Assembly: GCA_029866325.1 (NCBI GenBank)
Contig: JARWZO010000027.1
Coordinates: 62,001 to 126,000 of the forward strand
Direction: 5' to 3'
DNA: 64,000 nucleotides
From: Fluviicola sp.
GTDB lineage: Bacteria; Bacteroidota; Bacteroidia; Flavobacteriales_D; Crocinitomicaceae
This document shows positions 9,764 through 19,002 of the stretch, in pieces (position 1 is the stretch's first letter; each line of letters starts with the position of its first letter). The notes below the pieces were generated by a model. It did no database searches. It saw only the letters and a program-made list of their open reading frames with translations, and was not told where the DNA came from. The position numbers and the translations under genes are program-made.

Positions 9764-10558
9764 ATGAAGTTATTGATTGCCCTTACTTTTTTACTGATTT
9801 TAGGTGCTTGCAGCAGTTACAACAAGGTGCTGAAGTCAGATGATTACAACGAGAAATTTGTCATGGCGAATACGCTGTACGACAAAGGACAGTTTGATCG
9901 ATCGATAGCTTTGTACGAGCAAGTTTACCAACGTATGCCAAAATCGTCGGAAGGTGAAGTGGCTTATTACCGCTTGGGAAAAGCCTTTTACGCCGAAGAA
10001 GATTGGTATATGGCCAGTTATTACCTTAGTGCTTTCGGTATGCGTTTCCCGTTTTCACCGAAATGTGAAGAAACATTTTTCCTTTCTGCTTTGTGTGCGG
10101 TTCAAAACAGCCCCGAACCTTCGTTGGATCAAAGTGAAACCGAAGCGGCATTGAATGAATTGCAAAATTTCATTAGCCGTTATCCCGAATCCGTTTGGAT
10201 GGACACGTGCAATCAGGTAATGGATAAATTGCGTTTCAAATTGGAAACCAAAGACGTTCTCAATATTCGATTGTACGCAAAAACAGAGAATTACCGTGCG
10301 GCTACTGTAGCAGCAGAGTCGTTTTTAGAGAGTTATCCGATCTCGACCTACCGCGAAGAGGTTTCTGCCATTTTATTGCGCAATTCATATCTGTTAACCG
10401 TTAACAGTGTTGATACCAAATTGGAAGACAGGATTAAGAAAACCAGAGAAAGATACAGCATTTTTCTTGCAGAGTTTCCGGAATCTACCTATCTTCGCGA
10501 ATTCGATAATTATTTGGGGAAACTAGACGCTATCGTAGTGCCGAAGACCACCCCTTAA
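9764..10558 (+). CDS. bamD: Outer-membrane protein assembly lipoprotein BamD
   Basis: BamD/YfiO is the essential lipoprotein partner of BamA in inserting beta-barrel proteins. The ATG at 9764 gives a clean lipoprotein signal with lipobox LGAC; a GTG 30 bases upstream would spoil it. The mature part is a tetratricopeptide-type helical repeat protein (LYDKGQFDRSIALYEQVYQRMP ... spaced repeats), 264 residues in all, as usual. It heads the conserved run bamD-rpoZ-coaBC-porD-recN. Confidence 0.92.
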   Translation: MKLLIALTFLLILGACSSYNKVLKSDDYNEKFVMANTLYDKGQFDRSIALYEQVYQRMPKSSEGEVAYYRLGKAFYAEEDWYMASYYLSAFGMRFPFSPKCEETFFLSALCAVQNSPEPSLDQSETEAALNELQNFISRYPESVWMDTCNQVMDKLRFKLETKDVLNIRLYAKTENYRAATVAAESFLESYPISTYREEVSAILLRNSYLLTVNSVDTKLEDRIKKTRERYSIFLAEFPESTYLREFDNYLGKLDAIVVPKTTP

Positions 10559-10579
10559 AAATGAGTTAAATCAGAAGAA

Positions 10580-10897
10580 ATGAGTTTCAAAAACACGAAT
10601 GCTGAACGTTCTACCGTAACACGCGACACTATTGATTTGGAAAAAAACACCGGAAACATCTACGAGTCTATCGTGGTGATGGCGAAACGTTCCAATCAAA
10701 TCAGCACTTCTATGAAAGAAGAATTGACTACGAAATTGCAAGAGTTTGCTTCTTCAACAGATAACTTGGAAGAAATTTTCGAAAACCGCGAGCAAATTGA
10801 AATCTCACGTTACTACGAGAAATTGCCAAAATCGGTAGCAATCGCTATTGAAGAAATGAAAGACGACGCCATTTACGTTCGTAAAATAGAAGAATAA
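10580..10897 (+). CDS. rpoZ: RNA polymerase omega subunit, Bacteroidetes type
   Basis: 105 residues. Omega helps assemble and stabilise RNA polymerase. The sequence is the Bacteroidetes variety, with NIYESIVVMAKRSNQI in the first half and an acidic helical C-terminus. Position between bamD and coaBC is the conserved one in Flavobacteriia, which supports the call because omega sequences are divergent. It starts 21 bases after bamD and ends 6 bases before coaBC. Confidence 0.9.
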   Translation: MSFKNTNAERSTVTRDTIDLEKNTGNIYESIVVMAKRSNQISTSMKEELTTKLQEFASSTDNLEEIFENREQIEISRYYEKLPKSVAIAIEEMKDDAIYVRKIEE

Positions 10898-10903
10898 ATT
10901 CAG

Positions 10904-12106
10904 ATGTCGATGCATGGAAAGCATGTGTTGCTTGGAATTACAGGTGGCATAGCAGCATACAAAATAGCATCGCTCATACGCCTATTAAAAAGACAAGGGG
11001 CAGAAGTCAGATGTATGATGACTCCTGCCTCTTCTGATTTTATCACCCCGCTAACCGTTTCCACCCTTTCAGAACATCCCGTTGCGATTGATTTTTACGA
11101 TGCCAAAACCGGCGCGTGGACCAATCATGTAGAATGGGCTTTGTGGGCAGACGTAATGTTGTTTGCTCCGGTTACTGCCAATTCGCTTGCCAAAATGGCG
11201 CATGGATTTTCTGATAACTTTCTGTTAGCGACTTTCCTGAGTGCAAAATGTCCTGTCTATATTGCACCTGCAATGGATTTGGATATGTATGCACATCCTA
11301 CAACTGCCCGGAATTTGGATCGTTTACAGCAAGATGGTGCGCATATTATTCCGGCTGAATCGGGTGAGTTGGCTTCCGGATTAATTGGCATGGGAAGAAT
11401 GGCAGAGCCTGAAACCTTATTGCAAGTCATCGATGATCATTTCAGTTCCGATAAGTCATATTCAGAAAAAAAAATCTTGATTACCGCCGGACCAACCTAC
11501 GAAGCAATCGATCCCGTTCGTTTTATCGGAAATCATTCGTCGGGTAAAATGGGATTTGCTTTGGCAGAAAGAGCGTTGAAAAAAGGTGCTGAAGTAACGT
11601 TAATTACCGGACCAACCCAATGTAAATTGGAACATCCGAATTTACGGTTGATCCACATTCATTCGGCAGAAGAATTATTAGCAACTGTTCAGCAGGAATG
11701 GAGTAACCAAGATGTCGGTATTTTTTCAGCAGCTGTGGCAGATTATCGTCCGGCTGAAATAGCAGAACAAAAGATCAAGAAAAAAGAAGATGAGTTAACG
11801 ATTCGCCTCATCAAAAATCCGGATGTTTTGGCTTGGGCAGGTGCTCATAAAACCGATGCTCAATGCGTAGTCGGTTTTGCCTTGGAAACCAACAACGGCT
11901 TGGAAAATGCACTGGAAAAATTGCAGCGAAAACAACTTGATGCCATTGTGCTGAATGAAATGGGTGAAGCCGGAGTAGGTTTTGGTGGCGATACGAATCG
12001 TGTTCAATTGATTACTAAAAGCAATAAAATCACTAGATTTGAGTTACAATCAAAAACTGAAATAGCAGAACAGTTATTGAATGCTTTGAGAGAGATTATA
12101 CTATGA
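10904..12106 (+). CDS. coaBC: Bifunctional phosphopantothenoylcysteine decarboxylase / phosphopantothenate-cysteine ligase
   Basis: Catalyses two steps of coenzyme A synthesis. The N-terminal CoaC flavoprotein domain (about 1-180) has LLGITGGIAAYK, the catalytic His in TNHVEW and the PAMDLDMY loop. The C-terminal CoaB domain (about 185-400) has ITAGPTYEAIDPVRFIGN and HSSGKMG. 400 residues, normal length. The stop overlaps the next start by four bases. Confidence 0.97.
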   Translation: MSMHGKHVLLGITGGIAAYKIASLIRLLKRQGAEVRCMMTPASSDFITPLTVSTLSEHPVAIDFYDAKTGAWTNHVEWALWADVMLFAPVTANSLAKMAHGFSDNFLLATFLSAKCPVYIAPAMDLDMYAHPTTARNLDRLQQDGAHIIPAESGELASGLIGMGRMAEPETLLQVIDDHFSSDKSYSEKKILITAGPTYEAIDPVRFIGNHSSGKMGFALAERALKKGAEVTLITGPTQCKLEHPNLRLIHIHSAEELLATVQQEWSNQDVGIFSAAVADYRPAEIAEQKIKKKEDELTIRLIKNPDVLAWAGAHKTDAQCVVGFALETNNGLENALEKLQRKQLDAIVLNEMGEAGVGFGGDTNRVQLITKSNKITRFELQSKTEIAEQLLNALREIIL

Positions 12107-13005
12107 AACAACTATTTGTCGTAACCCTATTGTTTTTATCCACTGTAGGGTATAGTCAGGAGCTGAATTGCCAAGTGACAATCATCAATGATTCCCGTAT
12201 GGAAATTACCACGGTTGAAAAAGAGATTTTTGAACAGATGAAGCAAACCATCTACGAATTGATGAACAATACCAAATGGACCAAGGATAAGTTCAAGGTA
12301 GAAGAGCGCATCAATTGTCAGATTCAGTTGCAAATCAATTCGATACCAACACCCGGAACATATGAAGGTTCGCTTCAGGTGCAATCTTCACGTCCGGTAT
12401 TTAACGGTTCGTACAATACAACTTTGTTCAATTTTCAAGACGATGATATCACATTTGCCTATGCCAGAAACGCTGTATTGATTTATGCTCCCAATCAATT
12501 CAGAGACAACCTGACATCGGTATTGGCTTTCTATGCCTATTACATTATCGGAATGGATTATGATTCATTTTCGTTGAAAGGCGGAACACCTTATTTTACC
12601 GAAGCGCAACAAATTGTTTCCAACGCGCAAGCTGCCGGTGGAAAAGGCTGGAAATCGAACGAACAGGGAAAACGCAACCGTTATTGGTTGGTAGACAATA
12701 TTCAACAGCAATTGTTTGAACCGTTACGCGAGTGCTTGTATGAGTACCACCGCAAGGGAATGGACAACTTGTTTGAAAACAAAGAAACGGGGCGAAAAAA
12801 CATTTATGCCGCGCTGAATAAGTTGAGTAAGGTTTCTGCTACACGCCCCAACTCGGTAAACGTACTCAACTTTACCCAAGCCAAATTGCGCGAGTTAAAA
12901 GAACTGTATCGGGACGCCACGCCTGCCGAAAAAACGGAAGTTGTAACTGTGCTGAAACGAATTGATCCTGCTAACTCTTCCTTGTACGAAGAAATTCTAA
13001 ACTAA
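12103..13005 (+). CDS. porD: PorD / DUF4835 protein (type IX secretion-associated)
   Basis: 300-residue secreted protein with signal ending YSQ. Its body matches the DUF4835 family (NRYWLVDN, FAYYIIGMDYDSF-like segments), called PorD in Porphyromonas, where it affects type IX secretion; its exact role is unclear. It lies between coaBC (4-base overlap) and recN (stop/start TAATG overlap), the arrangement typical of Flavobacteriia. The family assignment rests on remembered motifs and synteny. No other clear T9SS structural gene except the PorE-like gene at 46962 is in the window. Confidence 0.83.
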   Translation: MKQLFVVTLLFLSTVGYSQELNCQVTIINDSRMEITTVEKEIFEQMKQTIYELMNNTKWTKDKFKVEERINCQIQLQINSIPTPGTYEGSLQVQSSRPVFNGSYNTTLFNFQDDDITFAYARNAVLIYAPNQFRDNLTSVLAFYAYYIIGMDYDSFSLKGGTPYFTEAQQIVSNAQAAGGKGWKSNEQGKRNRYWLVDNIQQQLFEPLRECLYEYHRKGMDNLFENKETGRKNIYAALNKLSKVSATRPNSVNVLNFTQAKLRELKELYRDATPAEKTEVVTVLKRIDPANSSLYEEILN

Positions 13006-14651
13006 TGCTTACTCAACTTTCCATTCGGAATTTTGCACTCATTGCCAGTGCAGATATTGCTTTTTCGACTGGATTTACCTCCATTACCGGAGAAACCGGT
13101 TCGGGGAAATCGATATTGCTAGGAGCCCTGAATTTGATTCTCGGTGAGCGTGCCGACTATTCGGTTATCAGAGATACAGGCAAAAAAACGGTTGTTGAAG
13201 CTGTTTTTCAAATTGCGGAGACGCATAAAGAATGGTTTTTGGCGCAAGACATCGATTGGGAAACCGAAACGGTGATTCGCAGAGAGATAACGGCTCAAGG
13301 TAAATCACGAGCTTTCATCAATGATACGCCTGTGCAACTCACGCAGTTGAAAGAACTCACCGAGCAGTTGATTTACATTCATAGCCAACATCAAACGTTG
13401 GAATTAAAGAAACCCGGTTTTCAATTGGCGTTGTTAGACGGATTTGCCGGAATTGCTGAGCAAGTTTCTCAATTTCAAACCAATTTTAAGCGTTTCAGAA
13501 AAGAACAGCAACAATTGGAACAATTGCGCCGACAACTCATCGAACAGCAGCAAGAATCGGATTACATTCGTTTTCAGCTGGAAGAATTGGAAGAGCTGGA
13601 ATTTGCGCAACACGATTATTCGGCTTACGAATTGGAATTATCGCGTTTTGGTCAGCTGGATGATCTGAAACTTGCTTACGATGCGCTGGCAAACGGCTTA
13701 ACTGTCGAAAACGGACCTGTTGACGGCGTTCGGTCCATTCGTTTATTGGTCGACAAATGGAAGCACGTGGATCCTGAATTGGAGAACCTTGCTAATCGAC
13801 TGGCGAGTGTTATGATCGAATTGGATGATATTTCCAACGAAGCTGCCTCGCAACTGGAATCGATGGAGATGAATCCTGAGCGTCAGGCAACCTTGATTCA
13901 GTTGGTAGATCGCTACAATCAATTATTGCGGAAACACCATGTTCAATCGCAGGAAGAATTGGTAGCGCTCATGCAATCGTACCAAAACAGATTTGAAAGC
14001 AACGAGGAGTTAGAGCAACAAATAGAAACATTATCCCAAAAAATAACGCGCGATTTAGGCGAATTGACCAAAATAGCGCAGTCATTTCATCAGCAACGAG
14101 TTGCATCGGCCAAAAAACTGGAGCAGCACCTCTTAGGTCTAATGGAAGAGTTGAAATTGCCGGATGCGCAGTTGAAATTCGAAGTAAATGCATTGGAACA
14201 ACTCAACGAAAACGGATTAACGGAAGTGCAATTGCTTTTCAGCGCCAATGCGGGTATGTCGCCCAAACCGATTGATAAAACCGCGAGTGGTGGAGAATTG
14301 TCGCGCTTAATGTTGGCTGTTCAGGCTACGATGAGCGATTTAAAATCCTTACCGACATTGATCCTCGATGAAATCGATACAGGAGTTTCAGGCGAAGTGG
14401 CCTTGCGCATCGGTAAATTGTTGCAGAAAATGGGCGAGCGCTTGCAATTGTTTACCATTACCCATTTGCCACAAGTGGCAGCCAAAGGACAGCAACAATA
14501 CGAAGTTGCCAAATCTTCTGAAGGAAATGAGACCATGACGCGCATTTACCAACTCAATGATACAGAGAGATTGGATGCGATTGCTCGCTTAATGAGCGGT
14601 GATTCGTTGTCTGAAGCCGCCAAGGCGAACGCACAGTTGTTGCTCAACTGA
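13005..14651 (+). CDS. recN: DNA repair protein RecN
   Basis: SMC-like ATPase of double-strand-break repair. 548 residues: Walker A GETGSGKS at 29-36, a long coiled-coil middle (about 150-370, with Q/E/L-rich EEQQQLEQLRRQL-like heptads), the ABC signature SGGELSR and Walker B LILDEIDTG near the C-terminus. All ATPase motifs are intact. It overlaps porD by one base and ends the bamD-recN operon. Confidence 0.97.
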   Translation: MLTQLSIRNFALIASADIAFSTGFTSITGETGSGKSILLGALNLILGERADYSVIRDTGKKTVVEAVFQIAETHKEWFLAQDIDWETETVIRREITAQGKSRAFINDTPVQLTQLKELTEQLIYIHSQHQTLELKKPGFQLALLDGFAGIAEQVSQFQTNFKRFRKEQQQLEQLRRQLIEQQQESDYIRFQLEELEELEFAQHDYSAYELELSRFGQLDDLKLAYDALANGLTVENGPVDGVRSIRLLVDKWKHVDPELENLANRLASVMIELDDISNEAASQLESMEMNPERQATLIQLVDRYNQLLRKHHVQSQEELVALMQSYQNRFESNEELEQQIETLSQKITRDLGELTKIAQSFHQQRVASAKKLEQHLLGLMEELKLPDAQLKFEVNALEQLNENGLTEVQLLFSANAGMSPKPIDKTASGGELSRLMLAVQATMSDLKSLPTLILDEIDTGVSGEVALRIGKLLQKMGERLQLFTITHLPQVAAKGQQQYEVAKSSEGNETMTRIYQLNDTERLDAIARLMSGDSLSEAAKANAQLLLN

Positions 14652-14764
14652 TTCGTTAAACTCTTGTTAAATAGTCTCCATTTCCGTAATTTCACGGCAC
14701 TCGAAGCGCATTTCGGGTTTGTTTGGCACGAACTTAGTAATGCGTCTCGCAAAAAAAATAAGTT

Positions 14765-16183
14765 ATGAAAATATTCGCTACTCTTTCAATGCTACTGATT
14801 GCCATGGCTTCGTTTGCGCAAAACGTTTCGATGACAATTTTCAACAACAACGGTCAACAATTCTTTGTTGTGATGAACGGAATTCGTCAGAATTCACTGC
14901 CGTTGACAAACATTAAAATCGGTGGAATGACAACCGGTTCGTATGAAATTAAATTGATTTTCGCTGATGGAAAAACAGGTGATATCAATAAGAAAATCTA
15001 CATCGATCAAACAGGTGATTATTTAGCTCGTGTGGTTTTCAAAGGCAAAAAACGCAAGTTACAATACTTCGGAATGTCGAATGAAGGAAATCCGGGTGGA
15101 GGAACCAATATTGATTACCGACCAAATGACCAATCGGTTTATTCTGATCAATCTTCAACGATGGGCGGAACACAAGGTCAAGGTAGCCAGAATGTCGGAT
15201 CGGGAACATCAGGACAAACTTCTCAATTGGGAACAGTCGGTTCCGGTCAGGGAACACAAACATCCGGAACAACTCAAGGCAGTGGTTCGATGTCAACCTC
15301 GGGAACAGTTACTGATCCGAACACCCAAAACGGTCAATTCGGCATGGGTACAAATGTGGTAGTTACCGATCCGGTAATGAGTGGTTCAGGTACACAGACC
15401 ACTACTTCAGGTTCACAATCAGGAACTGTTTCATCAGGAACAACGGTTACCGATCCGAACAGCCAGAACGTGGAGTTTGGGATGGGGATCAACATCAATA
15501 TCAGCGACCCGATGATGGGTGGAAGCGGTTCAGGTACTGGAATATCTACAAGCACAACAGTTACCGATCCGAATAACCCTAACGGTCAATTTGGTATGAA
15601 TATGAATGTTTCGGGAACAGGTCTTGGAAACGGAACCTCAACTTCGTCATCATCTTCCACATCTACAACTAGTTCTTCAACTACAGTCACCCAAAACGGT
15701 CAGGTAATTGAAGATTCGCATAATTACAATCAAACGACTACGGTTACTGAAAACGGTCAGACTACCACAACAACTCAATCTTCACAATCGGGAAATCCGG
15801 GCAATGGTTCCGCACAGATGAATGTGAATGGAATGGGAGGTACATCGACTTCTACGCAAGGAAACACACAGGTGTCCGGAAATAACTATACATGTACAAG
15901 TGTATTAACGGATACAGATGGATTTGTGAGTCGTTTGAAAGCGGAAAGTTTTGATGGAGATAAGCTTGAAATGATTCAAAATGAGTTGAAAATGAAATGT
16001 GTTTCTGCGGATCAGTCTTATCGTATTATCAAAGAGTTGACATTTGACGGAGATCGACTGGAAATGTGTAAATACTTGTATGATCGCATGACGGATCGTG
16101 TAAATGGTAACCGATTGTCGGAATTGTTGTCGTATGATATGGACAAAGAAGAATTCCAAACATACATGCAGACGCATAAATAA
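14765..16183 (+). CDS. Secreted Ser/Thr/Gly/Gln-rich repeat protein with C-terminal DUF4476
   Basis: 472 residues with a Sec signal ending FAQ. A small N-terminal beta domain (about 20-105) is followed by a long low-complexity linker (about 110-375) rich in S, T, G, Q and N. Three imperfect repeats with core TVTDPN..N..FGM lie at roughly 180, 225 and 268. The C-terminal about 95 residues resemble DUF4476: two helical repeats around FDGDKLEMIQNELK and FDGDRLEMCKYLYD. The linker looks like an extended, perhaps glycosylated, surface stalk. Function is unknown; DUF4476 proteins are common and uncharacterised in Bacteroidetes. Confidence 0.8.
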   Translation: MKIFATLSMLLIAMASFAQNVSMTIFNNNGQQFFVVMNGIRQNSLPLTNIKIGGMTTGSYEIKLIFADGKTGDINKKIYIDQTGDYLARVVFKGKKRKLQYFGMSNEGNPGGGTNIDYRPNDQSVYSDQSSTMGGTQGQGSQNVGSGTSGQTSQLGTVGSGQGTQTSGTTQGSGSMSTSGTVTDPNTQNGQFGMGTNVVVTDPVMSGSGTQTTTSGSQSGTVSSGTTVTDPNSQNVEFGMGININISDPMMGGSGSGTGISTSTTVTDPNNPNGQFGMNMNVSGTGLGNGTSTSSSSSTSTTSSSTTVTQNGQVIEDSHNYNQTTTVTENGQTTTTTQSSQSGNPGNGSAQMNVNGMGGTSTSTQGNTQVSGNNYTCTSVLTDTDGFVSRLKAESFDGDKLEMIQNELKMKCVSADQSYRIIKELTFDGDRLEMCKYLYDRMTDRVNGNRLSELLSYDMDKEEFQTYMQTHK

Positions 16184-16320
16184 GATTTTTGATGTTGGAT
16201 GCTTGATTTTTGATTAGAATTTGGTAAAGAGCACAATTTTAATTCTAAATTCCGATCATGTTAGATAAATCATTACTGATTTACGATACCTCATCAAGCA
16301 TCCAACATCAATAATCAAAC
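16184..16320. repeat. Heptad-word inverted repeat element, copy A
   Basis: It begins directly after the TAA of the DUF4476 gene. The left arm (16184-16215) contains GATGTTGGATGCTTGATTTT and the right arm (16291-16320) its complement core ATCAAGCATCCAACATCA. The unrelated AT-rich middle is about 75 bases. Four other copies occur in this window (21114, 29206, 30144, 42902). Confidence 0.8.
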
Positions 16321-16455
16321 ATAAGGCATGCGCAGATTTATTCAAAATCAAGTAAATCCGTAAAGATTTGAAAATCCTTGTTTTTTCCATTCAATTTGCT
16401 TAAATTTCTGAAAGGGTTTCGCGATATTCGCAATCTACTAATTAAACATACGACT

Positions 16456-16809
16456 ATGAAAGCACTACTATCTTTTGCATTATTGCTGTTGGTAACAGTG
16501 GTATACGCAGGTTCACCGGATACTAATCCGAATTTTTCAGGTTCGGAAGTGATTAAAATGCGCATTCAGTCTTCACAAGTAGATTGTGATGGAGTTATCG
16601 GAGGACCGCTTTGTTATAGTGTTCAGAAAGAATCCAAAATTGGAAAAGAGAATTGGGAAACGTTGGAACAATCGATTGAAGGGTTCAATTACGAAGCTGG
16701 ATTTGTGTACGATGTTACCGTAAAAATCGAGCGCATTGAAAATCCGGAACCGAACCAATCTCAGTTTCGCTATATTTTGATCGACGTTATTTCCAAACAA
16801 GCCGACTAA
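16456..16809 (+). CDS. Small secreted DUF4377-like protein
   Basis: 117 residues from the ATG at 16456, which opens a clean signal peptide (MKALLSFALLLLVTVVYAG). The frame runs upstream to 16378, but that extension is not signal-like. The mature part, with CYSVQKES, IEGFNYEAGFVYDVTVKIER and a C-terminal DVISKQ, fits the DUF4377 fold. Function is unknown; probably periplasmic. Its stop overlaps the next start (TAATG), so the two are coupled. Confidence 0.75.
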   Translation: MKALLSFALLLLVTVVYAGSPDTNPNFSGSEVIKMRIQSSQVDCDGVIGGPLCYSVQKESKIGKENWETLEQSIEGFNYEAGFVYDVTVKIERIENPEPNQSQFRYILIDVISKQAD

Positions 16810-17198
16810 TGACAATTGAGTTATCTGTTGACTTTCCGGTTAACGTTTCAACGCTCTACAGTGCTTGGTTGGATAGCGATCAACATGCTGCTATGACAGG
16901 TGGTGAAGCATCCGTTTCCGATAAAGAAGGCGATTCGTTTACAGCTTGGGACGAATACATTAGCGGTAAAAACATCGAGTTGATTCCGAATACCAAAATC
17001 AGACAAACGTGGCGAACGACCGATTTTCCGGAAACACAACCCGATTCGGAACTTGTTCTTGATTTTATTCCCACGGAAAATGGTACGCGATTGTTGTTGA
17101 AACATACTGGATTAAGTAAAACTGACGGACAGTATGAGTCTGGCTGGGAAGAGCATTACTTCACACCGATGGCTGAATATTTCGCCTCCTTAAGCTGA
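16809..17198 (+). CDS. SRPBCC / AHSA1-like START-fold protein
   Basis: 129 residues, cytoplasmic. Features of the Bet v1/AHSA1 helix-grip family: an N-terminal strand then YSAWLDSDQHAAMTGG, the segment FTAWDEYISGKNIEL, a TWRT strand, FIPTENGTRLLLKHTG and a C-terminal helix beginning GWEEHY. These proteins bind small hydrophobic ligands in a cavity. No catalytic role can be named. Coupled to the preceding DUF4377-like gene. Confidence 0.82.
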   Translation: MTIELSVDFPVNVSTLYSAWLDSDQHAAMTGGEASVSDKEGDSFTAWDEYISGKNIELIPNTKIRQTWRTTDFPETQPDSELVLDFIPTENGTRLLLKHTGLSKTDGQYESGWEEHYFTPMAEYFASLS

Positions 17199-17208
17199 TT
17201 TTATACCC

Positions 17209-17239
17209 TTTTTGAATGTTCGCTTTTTTCCTAACTTTG
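17209..17239 (+). promoter_or_regulatory. Consensus Bacteroidetes promoter, possibly giving a leaderless mRNA
   Basis: TTTG at 17209-17212, a 19-base spacer, then TAACTTTG at 17232-17239. Both boxes and spacing match the Bacteroidetes consensus. The -7 box ends four bases before the ATG at 17244, so transcription would start at or near the start codon. Confidence 0.65.
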
Positions 17240-17243
17240 AGAT

Positions 17244-17636
17244 ATGGAACGAAAGTGGATTATTACAGGATTGGTATTACTCATCACAGGAATTATACTA
17301 GGAGCATTTGGTGCACACGCGCTGAAAGACATTATTCATGATCAAGAGCGTTTGGCTTCATTCGAAACCGGAGTTCGTTATCAACTCATTCACGGAGTCG
17401 CATTTTTATCCTTGCCCTTTGTTGCGCGCCACTTCGAATTAGACACCAAATGGGTGTATCGTTTGTTACTCATCGGGATCTTGTTTTTTTCCGTTTCCAT
17501 TTATTTTCTGACCATGCGCGATGTTTGGTCGCTGGGTTCAGCTGCAAAAGTATTCGGACCGATAACTCCTATTGGTGGATTGTTGCTCATTATCGGTTGG
17601 GGAATCTTATTGCTGAAAGTAATCCGCAAACGCTAA
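17244..17636 (+). CDS. DUF423 family membrane protein
   Basis: 130-residue inner-membrane protein with four hydrophobic helices. The family signature is present: GAFGAHALK near residue 25 and RYQLIHGVAFL near 50. Function is unknown. It has its own consensus promoter very near the ATG. The next gene begins 26 bases downstream, so co-transcription is possible. Confidence 0.88.
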   Translation: MERKWIITGLVLLITGIILGAFGAHALKDIIHDQERLASFETGVRYQLIHGVAFLSLPFVARHFELDTKWVYRLLLIGILFFSVSIYFLTMRDVWSLGSAAKVFGPITPIGGLLLIIGWGILLLKVIRKR

Positions 17637-17662
17637 AATTGTATCTTCGTTAAAACACATTT

Positions 17663-18427
17663 GTGAAAATAACCATACTCGGTTCGGGCACATCTCAAGG
17701 CATTCCGGTGATTGCCTGCGACTGTCATGTCTGTACATCGACAGATGTTCGGGATAATCGATTGCGTTGTTCCGTTTTGATTGAATACGAAGGTGAAAAT
17801 TACGTGATCGATGCAGGTCCGGATTTTCGTCAGCAGCTTTTACGTGCGAAAGTGAAATCGTTGCGAGCTGTTCTTTTTACCCACGAACACAAAGATCACA
17901 TTGCCGGTTTGGATGATGTAAGAGCCTTTAATTTTCGTGAAAACCGTGATATGGAAATTTACTGCACATTTCAGGTCGAAGAGGCATTGCGACGCGAGTA
18001 CCATTATGCATTTGATCAAACACCGTATCCAGGGGTTCCCGAGCTAAACATCAATCTCATCAACCTCGATCCGTTTGTGTTGCCCAATGGTTTGGAAGTC
18101 ATTCCGATAGAAGTGATGCACCATAAAATGCCTGTGCTCGGTTTTCGGATGGGGAAATTTGCTTACGTCACCGATGCCAAAACAGTTGAGGATAGTGAGA
18201 TCGAAAAACTAAAAGGAGTGGAAGTGCTCATTATAAATGCCCTGCGTAAGGAACCGCATATTTCGCATTTTAACCTGGAAGAAGCGTTGGATTTTATCGA
18301 AAAAGTAAATCCCCAAGCAGCCTACCTGACGCACATTTCGCACATATTTGGCACGCATATTGAAATAGAACGCGAGCTGCCGGCTCATGTGCATGTTGCG
18401 TATGACGGCTTGCAATTTGAATTTTAG
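17663..18427 (+). CDS. MBL-fold metal-dependent hydrolase, PhnP-like
   Basis: 254 residues from a GTG start. The metallo-beta-lactamase motif HEHKDH is at 74-79 with further ligands downstream (MHHKMP, and THISH near the C-terminus). A short cysteine cluster (Cys19, Cys21, Cys24 in ACDCHVC) resembles the structural zinc site of PhnP, a cyclic-phosphate phosphodiesterase. No phosphonate genes are nearby, so the substrate is unknown. Likely cytoplasmic. It is followed after three bases by a secreted-protein gene. Confidence 0.85.
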   Translation: MKITILGSGTSQGIPVIACDCHVCTSTDVRDNRLRCSVLIEYEGENYVIDAGPDFRQQLLRAKVKSLRAVLFTHEHKDHIAGLDDVRAFNFRENRDMEIYCTFQVEEALRREYHYAFDQTPYPGVPELNINLINLDPFVLPNGLEVIPIEVMHHKMPVLGFRMGKFAYVTDAKTVEDSEIEKLKGVEVLIINALRKEPHISHFNLEEALDFIEKVNPQAAYLTHISHIFGTHIEIERELPAHVHVAYDGLQFEF

Positions 18428-18430
18428 CAC

Positions 18431-18973
18431 ATGAAAGCACTTCGACTACTACTGATTTTACTAACAATTAATCTTTCCATATCAGCACAAGAAGTCGTTC
18501 AGATTTCCGGTAAAGGGAAACTGATTTCCGATTTTACGTCGATTGGCGACAAGCCCAATTCAAAAGGACTGTACCTTAATCAATTCCAAACACTCGTTTC
18601 GCTTATTGAAGGAACCCAGTCGGTGAAATGCATGGTGCGCATCGAAAGCACGGTAAATGTGATTGGTGTTTGGGAACTCAACGATTTAAACGATGTTCAG
18701 GTAAAGGTTTACGAAGTGGAAATGGAAAAGGGAATAACCGACTTGCTGTTGATTTCAATTGCAGACGGAAAAGCCATTACGATGAATCTTTTTCGTAAGT
18801 CTGGCGAAGATTTGAATGATTTGGGATACAACTATATCGAACAGAAAGAACCGAATCAACCCATGACAATTGTGATCGGCGAAGACCGCATTCAGGTGGT
18901 GTACGATAAGGGTTCTGAAAAACCGTATTACGGATTGGTTGATGGACAATTCAGGGAGATTATCTCAAATTAA
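18431..18973 (+). CDS. Secreted protein, 180 aa, unknown
   Basis: An N-terminal signal peptide (MKALRLLLILLTINLSISAQ) precedes a beta-rich domain of about 160 residues. I do not recognise the family. It starts three bases after the MBL hydrolase and is followed by fabI after 29 bases. No catalytic motif is visible. Confidence 0.75.
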   Translation: MKALRLLLILLTINLSISAQEVVQISGKGKLISDFTSIGDKPNSKGLYLNQFQTLVSLIEGTQSVKCMVRIESTVNVIGVWELNDLNDVQVKVYEVEMEKGITDLLLISIADGKAITMNLFRKSGEDLNDLGYNYIEQKEPNQPMTIVIGEDRIQVVYDKGSEKPYYGLVDGQFREIISN

Positions 18974-18977
18974 ATCC

Positions 18978-18985
18978 TAAATTTG
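18978..18985 (+). promoter_or_regulatory. Putative -7 box before fabI
   Basis: TAAATTTG matches TAnnTTTG and ends 17 bases before the fabI ATG. No good -33 box is visible at the expected distance. Confidence 0.35.
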
Positions 18986-19002
18986 CCTCAAATCCAATTG
19001 AG

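Noticed and set aside
15300-15620. Possible CRISPR-like or tandem DNA repeat
   Set aside because: The repeats are within a coding frame, imperfect, and vary at protein level (TVTDPN units). No spacers.
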